A stretch of 64,000 bases of DNA from JANLVI01 sp031363915. Its GTDB lineage: Bacteria; Vulcanimicrobiota; Vulcanimicrobiia; Vulcanimicrobiales; Vulcanimicrobiaceae. The notes below the pieces were generated by a model. That model did no database searches. It saw only the letters and a list, made by a program, of their open reading frames with translations, and was not told the origin of the DNA. A program made the translations under genes and the position numbers. Position 1 is the first letter of the stretch; the number at the start of each line of letters is the position of its first letter. The stretch spans positions 14,119-78,118 of the forward strand of contig JANLVI010000023.1 of the NCBI GenBank assembly GCA_031363915.1, given 5' to 3'. Below, in pieces: positions 15,216-22,633 of this stretch.

Positions 15216-16665
15216 GAAACAGTTCCTCGGCATCTGGCAAGAGCGGGTTTGCAGCGCGCGTGAGACGTCGTACGATCGCCGCGCGTTCTTCGGGCGGATA
15301 GAGTTCCAGAACGGCCGTCGCCGTCGCCGCCGGAAGTGCGGAGATGATCGCAGCAGCGGTGTGCGGCGGTTCGCCGACGAGCGCACCGCGCACGTGAATC
15401 GGTGCGATGCCGCTGACGTGTTCGCGAGCGGCGGCGACGCTCGCGCGGTCTAACACGCGCGCGGCGAGACGATAGCACGGCCGCGCGCCAAAGCCGATCG
15501 CTACCAGGATCGCGAATGACACCAGCAACTGCGGTGCGATCGCTGCCGCGTAGGGAACGAACGGGAACGCGACTCGCGGCACGCTCGGCGGGACGGAGAC
15601 GGCGAATCGTACGGCTTCGACGGTGAGCGCATCGCCGCGCGCGCGATCGATGCCCGCGCTCGCCGCGACAAGGTCGCGAATGCTGTTGAGATCGCGCACC
15701 CGTGCCGCATCGACGAAGACCGCGATCGTCATGCGCGCCGTCGCTTGGGGGAGCGTTTCTTCGTGCGTTTCGCGCAGGTCGCTGCCGCGATCTTCGATTG
15801 CGTTCGAGCGCGAGTAGCGCTTGCGCTCGCTCGCGTAGCGTTCGTCGTTCGTCGTGGTCGCAATCGCGCCGCCGCCGACAGGTGCGCGCCGCACGTCGTG
15901 CACGTCACGACGGACGCCGGCAAGTTCGCGGTGCACGCGCACGATTGTCACCCCCGCACCAAAGGCGGTATCGAGCGCCGACTGCAGCGCGAGCTGCGTC
16001 GTCTCATCGTCGTGAACTTCGTTTGATTCACCGAGCGCGAGTCCGTGGTCGTCGAGGACCGTCACGCGATCGGGCTCGAGCCCGGGCACGCCGCCCGCGA
16101 CGAAGCGCCGAATCCCGATGACGACGTTCGCGGCGAGATGCGCCCCGGAGAGCAGGGTAACGCGCACGCTCGCGCTCGCGTCGTGCGAACGCTCGTCGGC
16201 GTACATTCCCGCGCGGGCAGGTGCGATGACGATGCGCGCATCAGCGATACCGACGATACCGCGCAGACCGAGCGCAAGATCCGCCGCTAACCCGTCGCGG
16301 GTCTGCGCTTCGAGGACCGCTTGCGGCGTTAGCGCACCGATCTTTGCGAGGGTCTCATCCGAAGTTGTTAGATGCGCGTGCGGCACGCCCGCAAGCGAAA
16401 GCCGCAGCAACAGTTCGGATCGCCGACGCGCGTCCATGCGCACGTTGTCCGCGACCGGTGCGAATGGCACGGCCCACGCGGCGAGGCGTTCTTCAACTTC
16501 GGCGAGTTGATCGGGTTTGAGCGACGCGCTAAAGAGTATCACGCGCGTATCTTGCGTGAGCAAGAACGAACCGCCAATGCCAATGATGACGACGGCGACG
16601 ATTGCGACGAGCGTCAAGCGAACGCGCGGGGCGGCTGTATTCCAGCGAGCGAACAAGGTCGCCAT
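15205..16665 (-). CDS. fliF: MS-ring protein FliF with FliG-like C-terminal tail
   Basis: 486 aa from the ATG at 16665. Transmembrane helix 1 is near residues 17-37, followed by the YscJ/FliF ring domain (~40-200, with AAWAVPFAPV and GIRRFVAGGVPGLEPDRVTVLDDHG). A second helix lies near 395-420. The last ~45 residues (GEPPHTAAAIISALPAATA, then VLELYPPEERAAIVRRLTR) resemble the FliG middle-domain helices around its EHPQ motif, rather than a normal FliF tail. No separate fliG lies between fliF and fliH. This may be a partial FliF-FliG fusion. Confidence 0.88.
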   Translation of the reverse strand: MATLFARWNTAAPRVRLTLVAIVAVVIIGIGGSFLLTQDTRVILFSASLKPDQLAEVEERLAAWAVPFAPVADNVRMDARRRSELLLRLSLAGVPHAHLTTSDETLAKIGALTPQAVLEAQTRDGLAADLALGLRGIVGIADARIVIAPARAGMYADERSHDASASVRVTLLSGAHLAANVVIGIRRFVAGGVPGLEPDRVTVLDDHGLALGESNEVHDDETTQLALQSALDTAFGAGVTIVRVHRELAGVRRDVHDVRRAPVGGGAIATTTNDERYASERKRYSRSNAIEDRGSDLRETHEETLPQATARMTIAVFVDAARVRDLNSIRDLVAASAGIDRARGDALTVEAVRFAVSVPPSVPRVAFPFVPYAAAIAPQLLVSFAILVAIGFGARPCYRLAARVLDRASVAAAREHVSGIAPIHVRGALVGEPPHTAAAIISALPAATATAVLELYPPEERAAIVRRLTRAANPLLPDAEELFRAR

Positions 16666-16931
16666 CAAATTTGCATGCCGAGCACGGAGTTGAGTGCCTG
16701 CGTTGCGCGTGAGGCGGCGGTCGTCGCGATTTGCAGCGCGATGTCGGCGCGCACGCGCTCGATCATCATTTCTGTAATGCCGCCCGCTCCGTCTCGAAAC
16801 GAGGCTTCGGCACGGTCGGCGCGTTCGAGCTGCGCACCCGCCGCATCGACGAGTGCCGCGAACGATGTGCCGCCCGGGGATTGCGCGCGTGGCGCCGGTG
16901 CCGCATCGGGGACGAGTTGCTCGATCTTCAC
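16665..16931 (-). CDS. fliE: Flagellar MS-ring/rod adaptor FliE
   Basis: 88 aa. The N-terminus is variable and Pro-rich, while the second half is the conserved FliE helix pair: AEASFRDGAGGITEMMIERVRADIALQ, then the helix ending in LNSVLGMQI. FliE joins the MS ring to the proximal rod. It overlaps flgC by 4 bases and shares TGATG with fliF. Confidence 0.85.
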   Translation of the reverse strand: MKIEQLVPDAAPAPRAQSPGGTSFAALVDAAGAQLERADRAEASFRDGAGGITEMMIERVRADIALQIATTAASRATQALNSVLGMQI

Positions 16932-17287
16932 GAGCGACCCAGATCGATCGCGCGTTCGGCGATGCGTTTGCCGGTATCGAAGACAGACGCGTTCGCTTCG
17001 TAGGAACGCTGCGCATCGAGCACGGCGATCATCTCGGTGAGTGCATCAGAGGAACCGGCGACGCTGCGCGTTGGAATCGGTGCCTCGTCGTTTGCCTCAT
17101 CGGCGTCGCCCGGGATCGCATCGTCGCCGACATCGCCTGCGGCCGCGATCTCCGCGACCAGCCGCGGATAGGGATGGTCGGGTGTGGATGCCTGCGCTGC
17201 GGCGACGTTACGCGCCGCGATATCGAGGAGTCCGCGCTGCAGGGCCATGCCGCGCGCGGCACCGCCGAGAAGATCGAACTCGCTCAT
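16928..17287 (-). CDS. flgC: Proximal rod protein FlgC (short)
   Basis: 119 aa. The N-terminal helix GMALQRGLLDIAARNVAAAQAST matches the rod-protein signature that includes the ANNIANAST-type stretch. The C-terminal helix has LDAQRSYEANASVFDTGKR, the classic FlgC ending. The middle domain is shorter than usual. It overlaps flgB-like and fliE by 4 bases each. Confidence 0.85.
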   Translation of the reverse strand: MSEFDLLGGAARGMALQRGLLDIAARNVAAAQASTPDHPYPRLVAEIAAAGDVGDDAIPGDADEANDEAPIPTRSVAGSSDALTEMIAVLDAQRSYEANASVFDTGKRIAERAIDLGRS

Positions 17288-17475
17288 TTCGCAACCGTCT
17301 TCAGCTCGCCCAGACGCGCCTTGATCGCTGCCAGCAGCGCCTCCTCGAAGATCGCCGTTTTCGCGATCCCCGCCATGCCGCGTTCGCTCGGCGCCCCGCC
17401 GCGCGTCTGCTCGGTCAGCCGCTCGCGGGCGGCAATTACCGCGGCCTCGGTCGCCGCCCCGTTATCGATCGTCAT
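17284..17475 (-). CDS. FlgB-like protein, strongly shortened
   Basis: Only 63 aa against about 130 in standard FlgB. The C-terminal half (MAGIAKTAIFEEALLAAIKARLGELKTVAK region) resembles the FlgB ending, where a final helix leads to LKTAI. The N-terminal rod signature is missing. It is the first gene of the minus-strand flagellar operon and is followed by flgC in an ATGA overlap, which is the flgB position. Identification rests mainly on position plus the tail. Confidence 0.55.
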   Translation of the reverse strand: MTIDNGAATEAAVIAARERLTEQTRGGAPSERGMAGIAKTAIFEEALLAAIKARLGELKTVAK

Positions 17476-17596
17476 GCGCCCACCGTAACCCGCGCGCGTA
17501 GCCGCGATATGACCGCGCCGTTGCCGCTTCCCTCGCCGCAGGGCGACGAGCCAAAAGAAGGAACCGTAGCCAAAGCGCGGGCGCCGGAATTTTTAG

Positions 17597-17629
17597 AAGG
17601 CAGCGGATCCCCTTCACCACCGCTGCCTT
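17597..17629. other. 10-bp inverted repeat upstream of the flagellar operon
   Basis: Arms at 17597-17606 (AAGGCAGCGG) and 17620-17629 (CCGCTGCCTT) with a 13-base loop. It lies in the 210-base divergent gap between the flgB-like gene and the secreted-protein gene. It may be an operator or a leader hairpin in the flagellar transcript. The T-run after it on the plus strand is too short for a clear terminator. Confidence 0.5.
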
Positions 17630-17686
17630 TTCCTCATCGGTTTTCATTGCGATACGTAGGCCGCGCGAACGGGATGGTTTACGAAC

Positions 17687-18124
17687 GTGACCCTTCGCAT
17701 CCTTACTGCATTTCTTGCATTCGCGTTGGCAGTTGCCGCCCCGGTGCATGCATCCGCCTCGGTTACGGTTCGGTTGCCGATGGGCATCACGAGCAGCGGC
17801 ACCCTCGTGGACCCCGGTCCGCCGGGTCAAGAGTACGTTGTCGTCGAGAACCTGCGGCTTACGAATCCCTCGAACGTCCGGCCGCAAAGCTACCGGCTCG
17901 CTGAATTTACGCTGATCGTCGGCGACCGGCACTATACGCCGACCCCGCGTCCGCACCTCGGAGCCATCGACCTCTCCTCGGACGGACTGCTCGCGCCGGG
18001 CGACGTGCTCGCGACCAATCTCTCGTTTCTCGTGCCGGTGGGTGTCGCGCGCGCGACCCTCGAGTTTTTGCCGCAAAACTGGTACGACTCGTACGGTACC
18101 CGCGTCTTGTACTGTTGCACCTGA
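17687..18124 (+). CDS. Secreted protein, DUF4352-like fold
   Basis: 145 aa from a GTG. A signal peptide covers residues 1-23 (ending near VHASA). The mature part is a single beta-sandwich-like domain: VVVENLRLTNPSNVRPQSYRL, then LLAPGDVLATNLSFLVPVG and a hydrophobic strand ending. The pattern matches the DUF4352/telokin-like extracellular family only in style. Its stop overlaps the cyclase start (TGATG), so the two are co-translated. The partner suggests a sensor or envelope role. Confidence 0.7.
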   Translation: MTLRILTAFLAFALAVAAPVHASASVTVRLPMGITSSGTLVDPGPPGQEYVVVENLRLTNPSNVRPQSYRLAEFTLIVGDRHYTPTPRPHLGAIDLSSDGLLAPGDVLATNLSFLVPVGVARATLEFLPQNWYDSYGTRVLYCCT

Positions 18125-19848
18125 TGGCGACCGAACACAGTCCCGCACCCGCCGACGTCGCAAAAACCGTGCTCGAAGCAATTCGTAGGCGCATCGGCGC
18201 GCGCGATACGGCGCTCTCGGCAGAAATCGATCGGGCACTCCTCGCACTCGATACGCTCTCGCTCGAAAATACGTCGTTGCTCAGCAAAGTGAGCGCGATG
18301 ACCGATCGCACCGAGCGCGAGATTCAAAAAGCACTCATGCTTACCCGCGTCTCCTCAATCGTGAACTCATCGCTCGACCTCGACCACGTTCTGAAAAGCG
18401 TGCTCGATGCCGCAGTGGAAGTAATGAAAGCCGATCGCGGCTTCGTCGTCCTACGCGACGATGTGGGGGAATTCGCCGTCGCGATCGCCCACAACATCAA
18501 TCCTGACGATCCGAACGACGCGAAAATCTCGCAATCGATCGTTCGCAAAGTCTTCGAGAGCGGCGAGCCCGTCTTCACGACTGACGCGCAGACCGATCCG
18601 CGTTTCGAGGCATCGCAATCGATTCAATCGCTCGCACTGCGATCGATCATCTGCGTGCCGCTCAAATTACGCGACGTCTCGATCGGCGTCGTGTATCTGG
18701 ACTCGCGCATCACACCGAATCTTTTCCATCGCGGCGATCCGCAGCTGATCCTCGCCTTCGCGCACCAAGCGGCACTCGCAATCGACAATGCGAGACTTTT
18801 CAAAGAACAGGCCGCGCGTCTCGCCGAGATATCACGTCTGGAGGCGTTCCAAACGCAAATCCTCGAATCGATCACGAGCGGCGTCGTGACGACCGATCCG
18901 CAGGGTATCATCACGACGTTCAACGAGGCCGCCGGCAACACGTTCGGCGTCGAGCCTACGTCAATGGTCGGTCAGCCCGAACGCGGCTTGGACGCGCTCG
19001 TCCCCGGCATCACGACGTTCCTTGGTTTAGGCCACAGCTTCGGCGGCCACTACAATATGGTCGGGCGCCATGCAACGCGCTGCGATCTCGCACTCGACGT
19101 GCGCATCGCGCCGCTCGAAAAAGGCGACGTTCCCGGCGGTGCCGCGATCGCCGTAACGGATATGACCGAACGGCGCGCGCTCGAAGAATTGCACCAGCAA
19201 GACATCAAACGCAGTCACGCCGTGCGCGAGGCATTCTCGCGTTACCTCGCACCGCACGTTGTCGAGTCGCTGATGCGTCATCCCGAAGATATTCGCCTCG
19301 GCGGCGAACGCCAACCCGCGACGATCATGTTCGCCGACATCCGCGACTTCACGAAGATGGCATCGCACATGCCCGCCGAGCAAGTCGTCGATATCCTCAA
19401 TACGTATCTCGATGAAGCCGTTGCGACGATCTTCCGCTATGAAGGCCTACTCGATAAGTTCTATGGCGACGGCATCATGGCCGTGTTCGGCCCGCCCAAA
19501 GTCCGCGGCGACGATGCGACACGCGCGATCAAAGCAGCAGTCGAACTCAACGATATCGTCGGGCGCCTCGAAGGTAAACTCGGACGTCCGCTGCACATCT
19601 CGGTGGGTCTTGCCACAGGCGATGTCGTCGCGGGTCACATCGGCTCGACCAAGCGCATGGACTACACGGTCATCGGCGATGCGGTCAATCTCGCCTCACG
19701 TCTGCAAGCAGCGGCTCCTCCCGATGCAATCTTCGTCGACGAACCAACGTACCTCGCATCCAAACTCAACTATCCCGCCGACAAGATGGTCGCAAAAATC
19801 CGCGGCCGCGACGACGAGATTACGATTTACCAACTCAAGATTACCTAG
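18124..19848 (+). CDS. GAF-PAS class III adenylate cyclase
   Basis: 574 aa from the ATG at 18124. A short coiled N-terminus is followed by a GAF domain (~70-215; ADRGFVVLRDD, then LALRSIICVPLKLRD), a PAS domain (~240-345; ILESITSGVVTTDPQGIITTF), and a cyclase domain (~390-565). Both metal Asp residues are present (MFADIRDFT; FYGDGIMAVFG), as are the substrate Lys in LDKFYGD, the adenine-selecting Asp in DYTVIGDAVNLASRL, and the transition-state Asn/Arg. It should therefore make cAMP. No membrane segment is present. The cAMP may feed the Crp/Fnr-type regulator 2 kb away, but that is only a guess. Confidence 0.93.
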   Translation: MATEHSPAPADVAKTVLEAIRRRIGARDTALSAEIDRALLALDTLSLENTSLLSKVSAMTDRTEREIQKALMLTRVSSIVNSSLDLDHVLKSVLDAAVEVMKADRGFVVLRDDVGEFAVAIAHNINPDDPNDAKISQSIVRKVFESGEPVFTTDAQTDPRFEASQSIQSLALRSIICVPLKLRDVSIGVVYLDSRITPNLFHRGDPQLILAFAHQAALAIDNARLFKEQAARLAEISRLEAFQTQILESITSGVVTTDPQGIITTFNEAAGNTFGVEPTSMVGQPERGLDALVPGITTFLGLGHSFGGHYNMVGRHATRCDLALDVRIAPLEKGDVPGGAAIAVTDMTERRALEELHQQDIKRSHAVREAFSRYLAPHVVESLMRHPEDIRLGGERQPATIMFADIRDFTKMASHMPAEQVVDILNTYLDEAVATIFRYEGLLDKFYGDGIMAVFGPPKVRGDDATRAIKAAVELNDIVGRLEGKLGRPLHISVGLATGDVVAGHIGSTKRMDYTVIGDAVNLASRLQAAAPPDAIFVDEPTYLASKLNYPADKMVAKIRGRDDEITIYQLKIT

Positions 19849-19976
19849 CGAGAACCTTGAGCTTTCGCAAGAAGTTCATCCGCATCCGGCATTCCCAAAT
19901 CGGCGAGGACGTTCCCTGAGCTCTCTTCGATCTCAATTGAGGCATTTTTTTTCGCATAATCCTCCGGCGCGTTGAC
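19845..19976 (-). pseudogene. Truncated N-terminal leader of an XRE-type antitoxin
   Basis: The open frame ends IEIEESSGNVLADLGMPDA then DELLAKAQGSR and stop. The SSGNV-x-ADLG pattern followed by ELLAKAQ is the well-known N-terminal lead-in of HigA-like XRE antitoxins, which normally continues into a helix-turn-helix. Here it stops right after the leader, so the DNA-binding domain is missing. No clear start codon exists. Its stop overlaps the cyclase stop in a shared CTAG. Confidence 0.5.
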
Positions 19977-20152
19977 CCACCGCACTCCACGCCCGCGATG
20001 GAAGCATGGCAACATCACGATGACGCTCGACGCGGCATGGCTTTTATCGACCGATCTCGCCCGCGGCATCAAGCGCGCCAAAACGCCTTAGCGAAGGCGG
20101 GCGGACCGATTGCTAATCCAGCGTTCAGAATATTCCGCCTCGAGTTCGCGGT

Positions 20153-20519
20153 ATGAAGCTCCGTCTCGCACTGCTCGCCGCACTCGTCGCGTTTTCCGCA
20201 ACCACCTTTGCACCCGCGCTCGCCGATGGAGACGATCCCGTCTACGGACCGCATAACGTCCCGCAATACGTGCGCTGGCAAGACGCGCGGGAGCGGTACG
20301 AATTCGATCGCCACCATGTCATTCTCGGCACCGTCACCGGTTTTGCGCCGTACCGGTTGCAGGTCGCGCGGCGATGGCAACGTGCAAACGATCGATCTCA
20401 AGAATGGAACCGTCATCCTGCCGACCGGCACGACACCTATGCGAAACGAACTCGTCGCCGTGGTCGGATACTACAGCCGTGGAACGTTTATCGCCAATCG
20501 GGTCCTAATTCACCCGTAA
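20153..20519 (+). pseudogene. Secreted protein gene broken by a one-base frameshift
   Basis: Frame 1 gives a good signal peptide (MKLRLALLAALVAFSATTFA) and continues to TVTGFAPYRLQV near 20372. The protein-like sequence then resumes in another frame: RGDGNVQTIDLKNGTVILP, then TPMRNELVAVVGYYSRGTF, ending at the stop at 20519. Removing one G in gtcgcgcggc restores a continuous ~122-aa protein. It is either a recent pseudogene or a sequencing/assembly error. The restored protein looks like a small OB- or DUF5666-like exported protein. I do not recognise its function. Confidence 0.75.
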
Positions 20520-20582
20520 ACCCGCGGATCGTCCCGACATCAACGCGTGACAGCGCAAGATCCATAAAACGAACGGACCTCA

Positions 20583-20621
20583 ACAAAAAAAACGAGGCCC
20601 GGCATATTGCCGGGCCTCGTT
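20583..20621 (-). terminator. Intrinsic terminator of rplM-rpsI
   Basis: A 13-bp stem (20591-20603 with 20609-20621) and a 5-base loop. On the minus strand it is followed by an eight-T run (A-run 20585-20592 on the plus strand). It lies 20 bases past the rpsI stop, a textbook rho-independent terminator. Confidence 0.93.
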
Positions 20622-20640
20622 TGGTGTTCCGTTATGCGGA

Positions 20641-21036
20641 TTAGCGCTTCGAGAACTGGAAGCGTTTACGGGCGCGTTTGCGGCCGTACTTCTTCGATTC
20701 TTTTTCGCGCGGGTCGCGGGTGAGCAGACCGTTTCGACGCAACGGTTCGCGCAGCGATGCGTCCATTTCGAGCAGCGCGCGGGCGATACCGTGACGCACG
20801 GCACCGGCTTGACCGGAGACGCCGCCGCCTTCGCACTTGACGTTGATGTCGAAGCGCGTGAGGCTCTGGGTCACATCGAGAGGCTGTTTGACGATTTGAA
20901 CGAGGCTGGCACGCGGGAAGAAATCTTCGACCGTGCGCTTGTTGACCGTAATCGTTCCGTTGCCGAGCGTGAGTTTCACGCGGGCGACGGCGCGCTTACG
21001 ACGGCCGGTTCCGAGAAAGAGATCGCTGTTTTCCAA
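20641..21036 (-). CDS. rpsI: 30S ribosomal protein S9
   Basis: 131 aa with GTGRRKRAVARVKL near the start, the GGGVSGQAGAVRHGIARALL block, and the basic ending KYGRKRARKRFQFSKR that reaches into the decoding centre. The length is typical. It is the second gene of the rplM-rpsI operon, 7 bases after rplM, and is followed by a strong terminator. Confidence 0.98.
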   Translation of the reverse strand: MENSDLFLGTGRRKRAVARVKLTLGNGTITVNKRTVEDFFPRASLVQIVKQPLDVTQSLTRFDINVKCEGGGVSGQAGAVRHGIARALLEMDASLREPLRRNGLLTRDPREKESKKYGRKRARKRFQFSKR

Positions 21037-21043
21037 GATGCTC

Positions 21044-21469
21044 CTACGCTAGTTCCGCGGGCTTTTGCGCAGCATGCTGATGCTCGCTGCCGAGGTACAC
21101 TTTGAGACGGGTCAGTTGGACGTCGCGCATGCGATTCGTCGGCAGCATTCCACGAACGGCGCGCTCGACGAGGCGCTCGGGGTAACGGTTCTTCACATCC
21201 TGTGCGGTCTCGATCTTGAGGCCACCTGGGAAACCGCTGTGACGGTAATAAACTTTTTGGGTCCACTTGTTGCCGCCAAGTTCGACCTTGTCGGCGTTGA
21301 GCACGATCACGTAGTCGCCATCATCGATGTGCGGCGTCCAGGTAGGCTTATGCTTGCCGGAGAGGGCACGGGCGATGCGCACCGCGAGCGTTCCGAGGCG
21401 AAGCCCCGTTGCATCAACGATGTACCAGTCGTGCTGGACTTCGGCAGTTTTCTGGTTATAGGTGCGCAT
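21044..21469 (-). CDS. rplM: 50S ribosomal protein L13
   Basis: 141 aa. It begins MRTYNQKTAEVQHDWYIVDA and contains LGTLAVRIARALSGKHKP, GDYVIVLNADKVELGG, YYRHSGFPGG and the VRGMLPTNRMRDVQLTRLKVY region, all L13 hallmarks. It heads the rplM-rpsI operon. Confidence 0.98.
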   Translation of the reverse strand: MRTYNQKTAEVQHDWYIVDATGLRLGTLAVRIARALSGKHKPTWTPHIDDGDYVIVLNADKVELGGNKWTQKVYYRHSGFPGGLKIETAQDVKNRYPERLVERAVRGMLPTNRMRDVQLTRLKVYLGSEHQHAAQKPAELA

Positions 21470-21568
21470 GTGGTCCGTCTTTGAATGGCGAGAAGAGCCG
21501 CGACGACGGCCGCGGCAACCCTCGAAGTATACGGCCCCAGGCGTTCGGAGTCAACCCGGCGGGTCCGA

Positions 21569-22216
21569 TTACACCCCGGCGTTCGCGACGGCCGCAAGGC
21601 CGGCCCGATCCAGAATCACGAGGCCTTTGAGGCGGCTGCCCTTCACAAAACCCCGCCGGGCGAACTCCGCGACCGCCGAGGAACACGACTCCCGGGTGGT
21701 TCCCGCCAGGTTTGCCAGATCTTCTTGCGAGAGCGGGAGGTCGAGCTTGACCCCCGCCGGACCCGCCGTCCCAAAATCTGCCGCCAGGTCGATCAAGCTC
21801 CCGGCGACGCGCGCCTCGACTCCAAAACGGCTCAGCTCCTCGAGACGCTTCTGGACTCGCGAGGCGCGTCGGCCGAGCACGACGGCGATCTTCGTATAAA
21901 GCTCCGGATCGCTCTCGGCGTGGCGCGTGAACGCCTCGGGGGCCAGCAAGAGGACGTGCGCGTCCACGAGGGCCTCGGCTCCGCTTTCTGCAGAACGCTC
22001 GCCGAAGAGGGCACTCGGCGCGAGTACGTCACCGGCAGCCGCAAGAAAGAGGGTCACGTCGCGCACGAACGCGGCGTTACGAAACACGCGAAACCAGCCG
22101 TCGATCACGATCGTGACGGTTGGTCCGTCTAGGGGCACAATCGTACGACGTGCGATCAGTTCCACGCGGCCATCGGCGGCCAGCCGGTCGATATCGTCTG
22201 CGGTCAATCCTTGCAC
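21569..22216 (-). CDS. Crp/Fnr-family transcription regulator
   Basis: About 215 aa if started at the GTG at 22216, which puts the cyclic-nucleotide-binding-type domain (GLTADDIDRLAADG onward) at the very start. An ATG at 22261 would abut the divergent gene with no gap. Residues ~5-120 form the sensor beta-barrel. The C-terminal helix-turn-helix is LPLSQEDLANLAGTTRESCSSAV followed by RRGFVKGSRLKG. No cysteine cluster for Fe-S binding is seen. It probably regulates the divergent PYP-like gene. Confidence 0.85.
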   Translation of the reverse strand: MQGLTADDIDRLAADGRVELIARRTIVPLDGPTVTIVIDGWFRVFRNAAFVRDVTLFLAAAGDVLAPSALFGERSAESGAEALVDAHVLLLAPEAFTRHAESDPELYTKIAVVLGRRASRVQKRLEELSRFGVEARVAGSLIDLAADFGTAGPAGVKLDLPLSQEDLANLAGTTRESCSSAVAEFARRGFVKGSRLKGLVILDRAGLAAVANAGV

Positions 22217-22261
22217 GACCGACCGGGTTCGCCGCCGGACTCCGGCGAACCGCCGCGTCAT

Positions 22262-22630
22262 ATGGAAGTCAACCCCCAGGATCTCTTCGAGCTTGGAGAG
22301 ACCGAGGTCGACGCGCTGCCGTTCGGACTCATTTCCGTAGATTTCAGTGGAAATATCCAACAGTATAACGCGTACGAATCCAAACTCGCGCGACTCTCGA
22401 AAGAGCGCGTGATCGGCCGAAATTTCTTTAGCGACGTCGCGCCCTGCGCCGCGGTGCAAGAATTCCAAGGCCGGTTCGACCGCTTCGCGCGCGAGCCTGG
22501 CGACGGCGCCGAGTCGTTCGATTTCGTCTTTCGCTTCCCGTTCGGCCGCCAGCACGTGAACATCACGTTCCTACGCAGCGCGAAAAATCAGCAAATCAAA
22601 ATTCTCGTCAACCGCTACGACGAAGAATAG
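22262..22630 (+). CDS. Photoactive yellow protein-like PAS protein
   Basis: 122 aa, nearly the 125 aa of Halorhodospira PYP. Aligned with a constant offset of seven, Tyr35, Glu39 and Cys62 fall on PYP Tyr42, Glu46 and the chromophore-binding Cys69, in the contexts IQQYNAYE and FFSDVAPC. GRNFFSDVAPC closely matches the PYP GKNFFKDVAPC. Thr50 and Arg52 are replaced (Ala43, Leu45). It is one soluble PAS domain with no output domain. It may bind p-coumaric acid and sense blue light, or be a PYP-like PAS with another ligand. It is divergent from the Crp/Fnr gene. Confidence 0.82.
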   Translation: MEVNPQDLFELGETEVDALPFGLISVDFSGNIQQYNAYESKLARLSKERVIGRNFFSDVAPCAAVQEFQGRFDRFAREPGDGAESFDFVFRFPFGRQHVNITFLRSAKNQQIKILVNRYDEE

Positions 22631-22633
22631 ACC

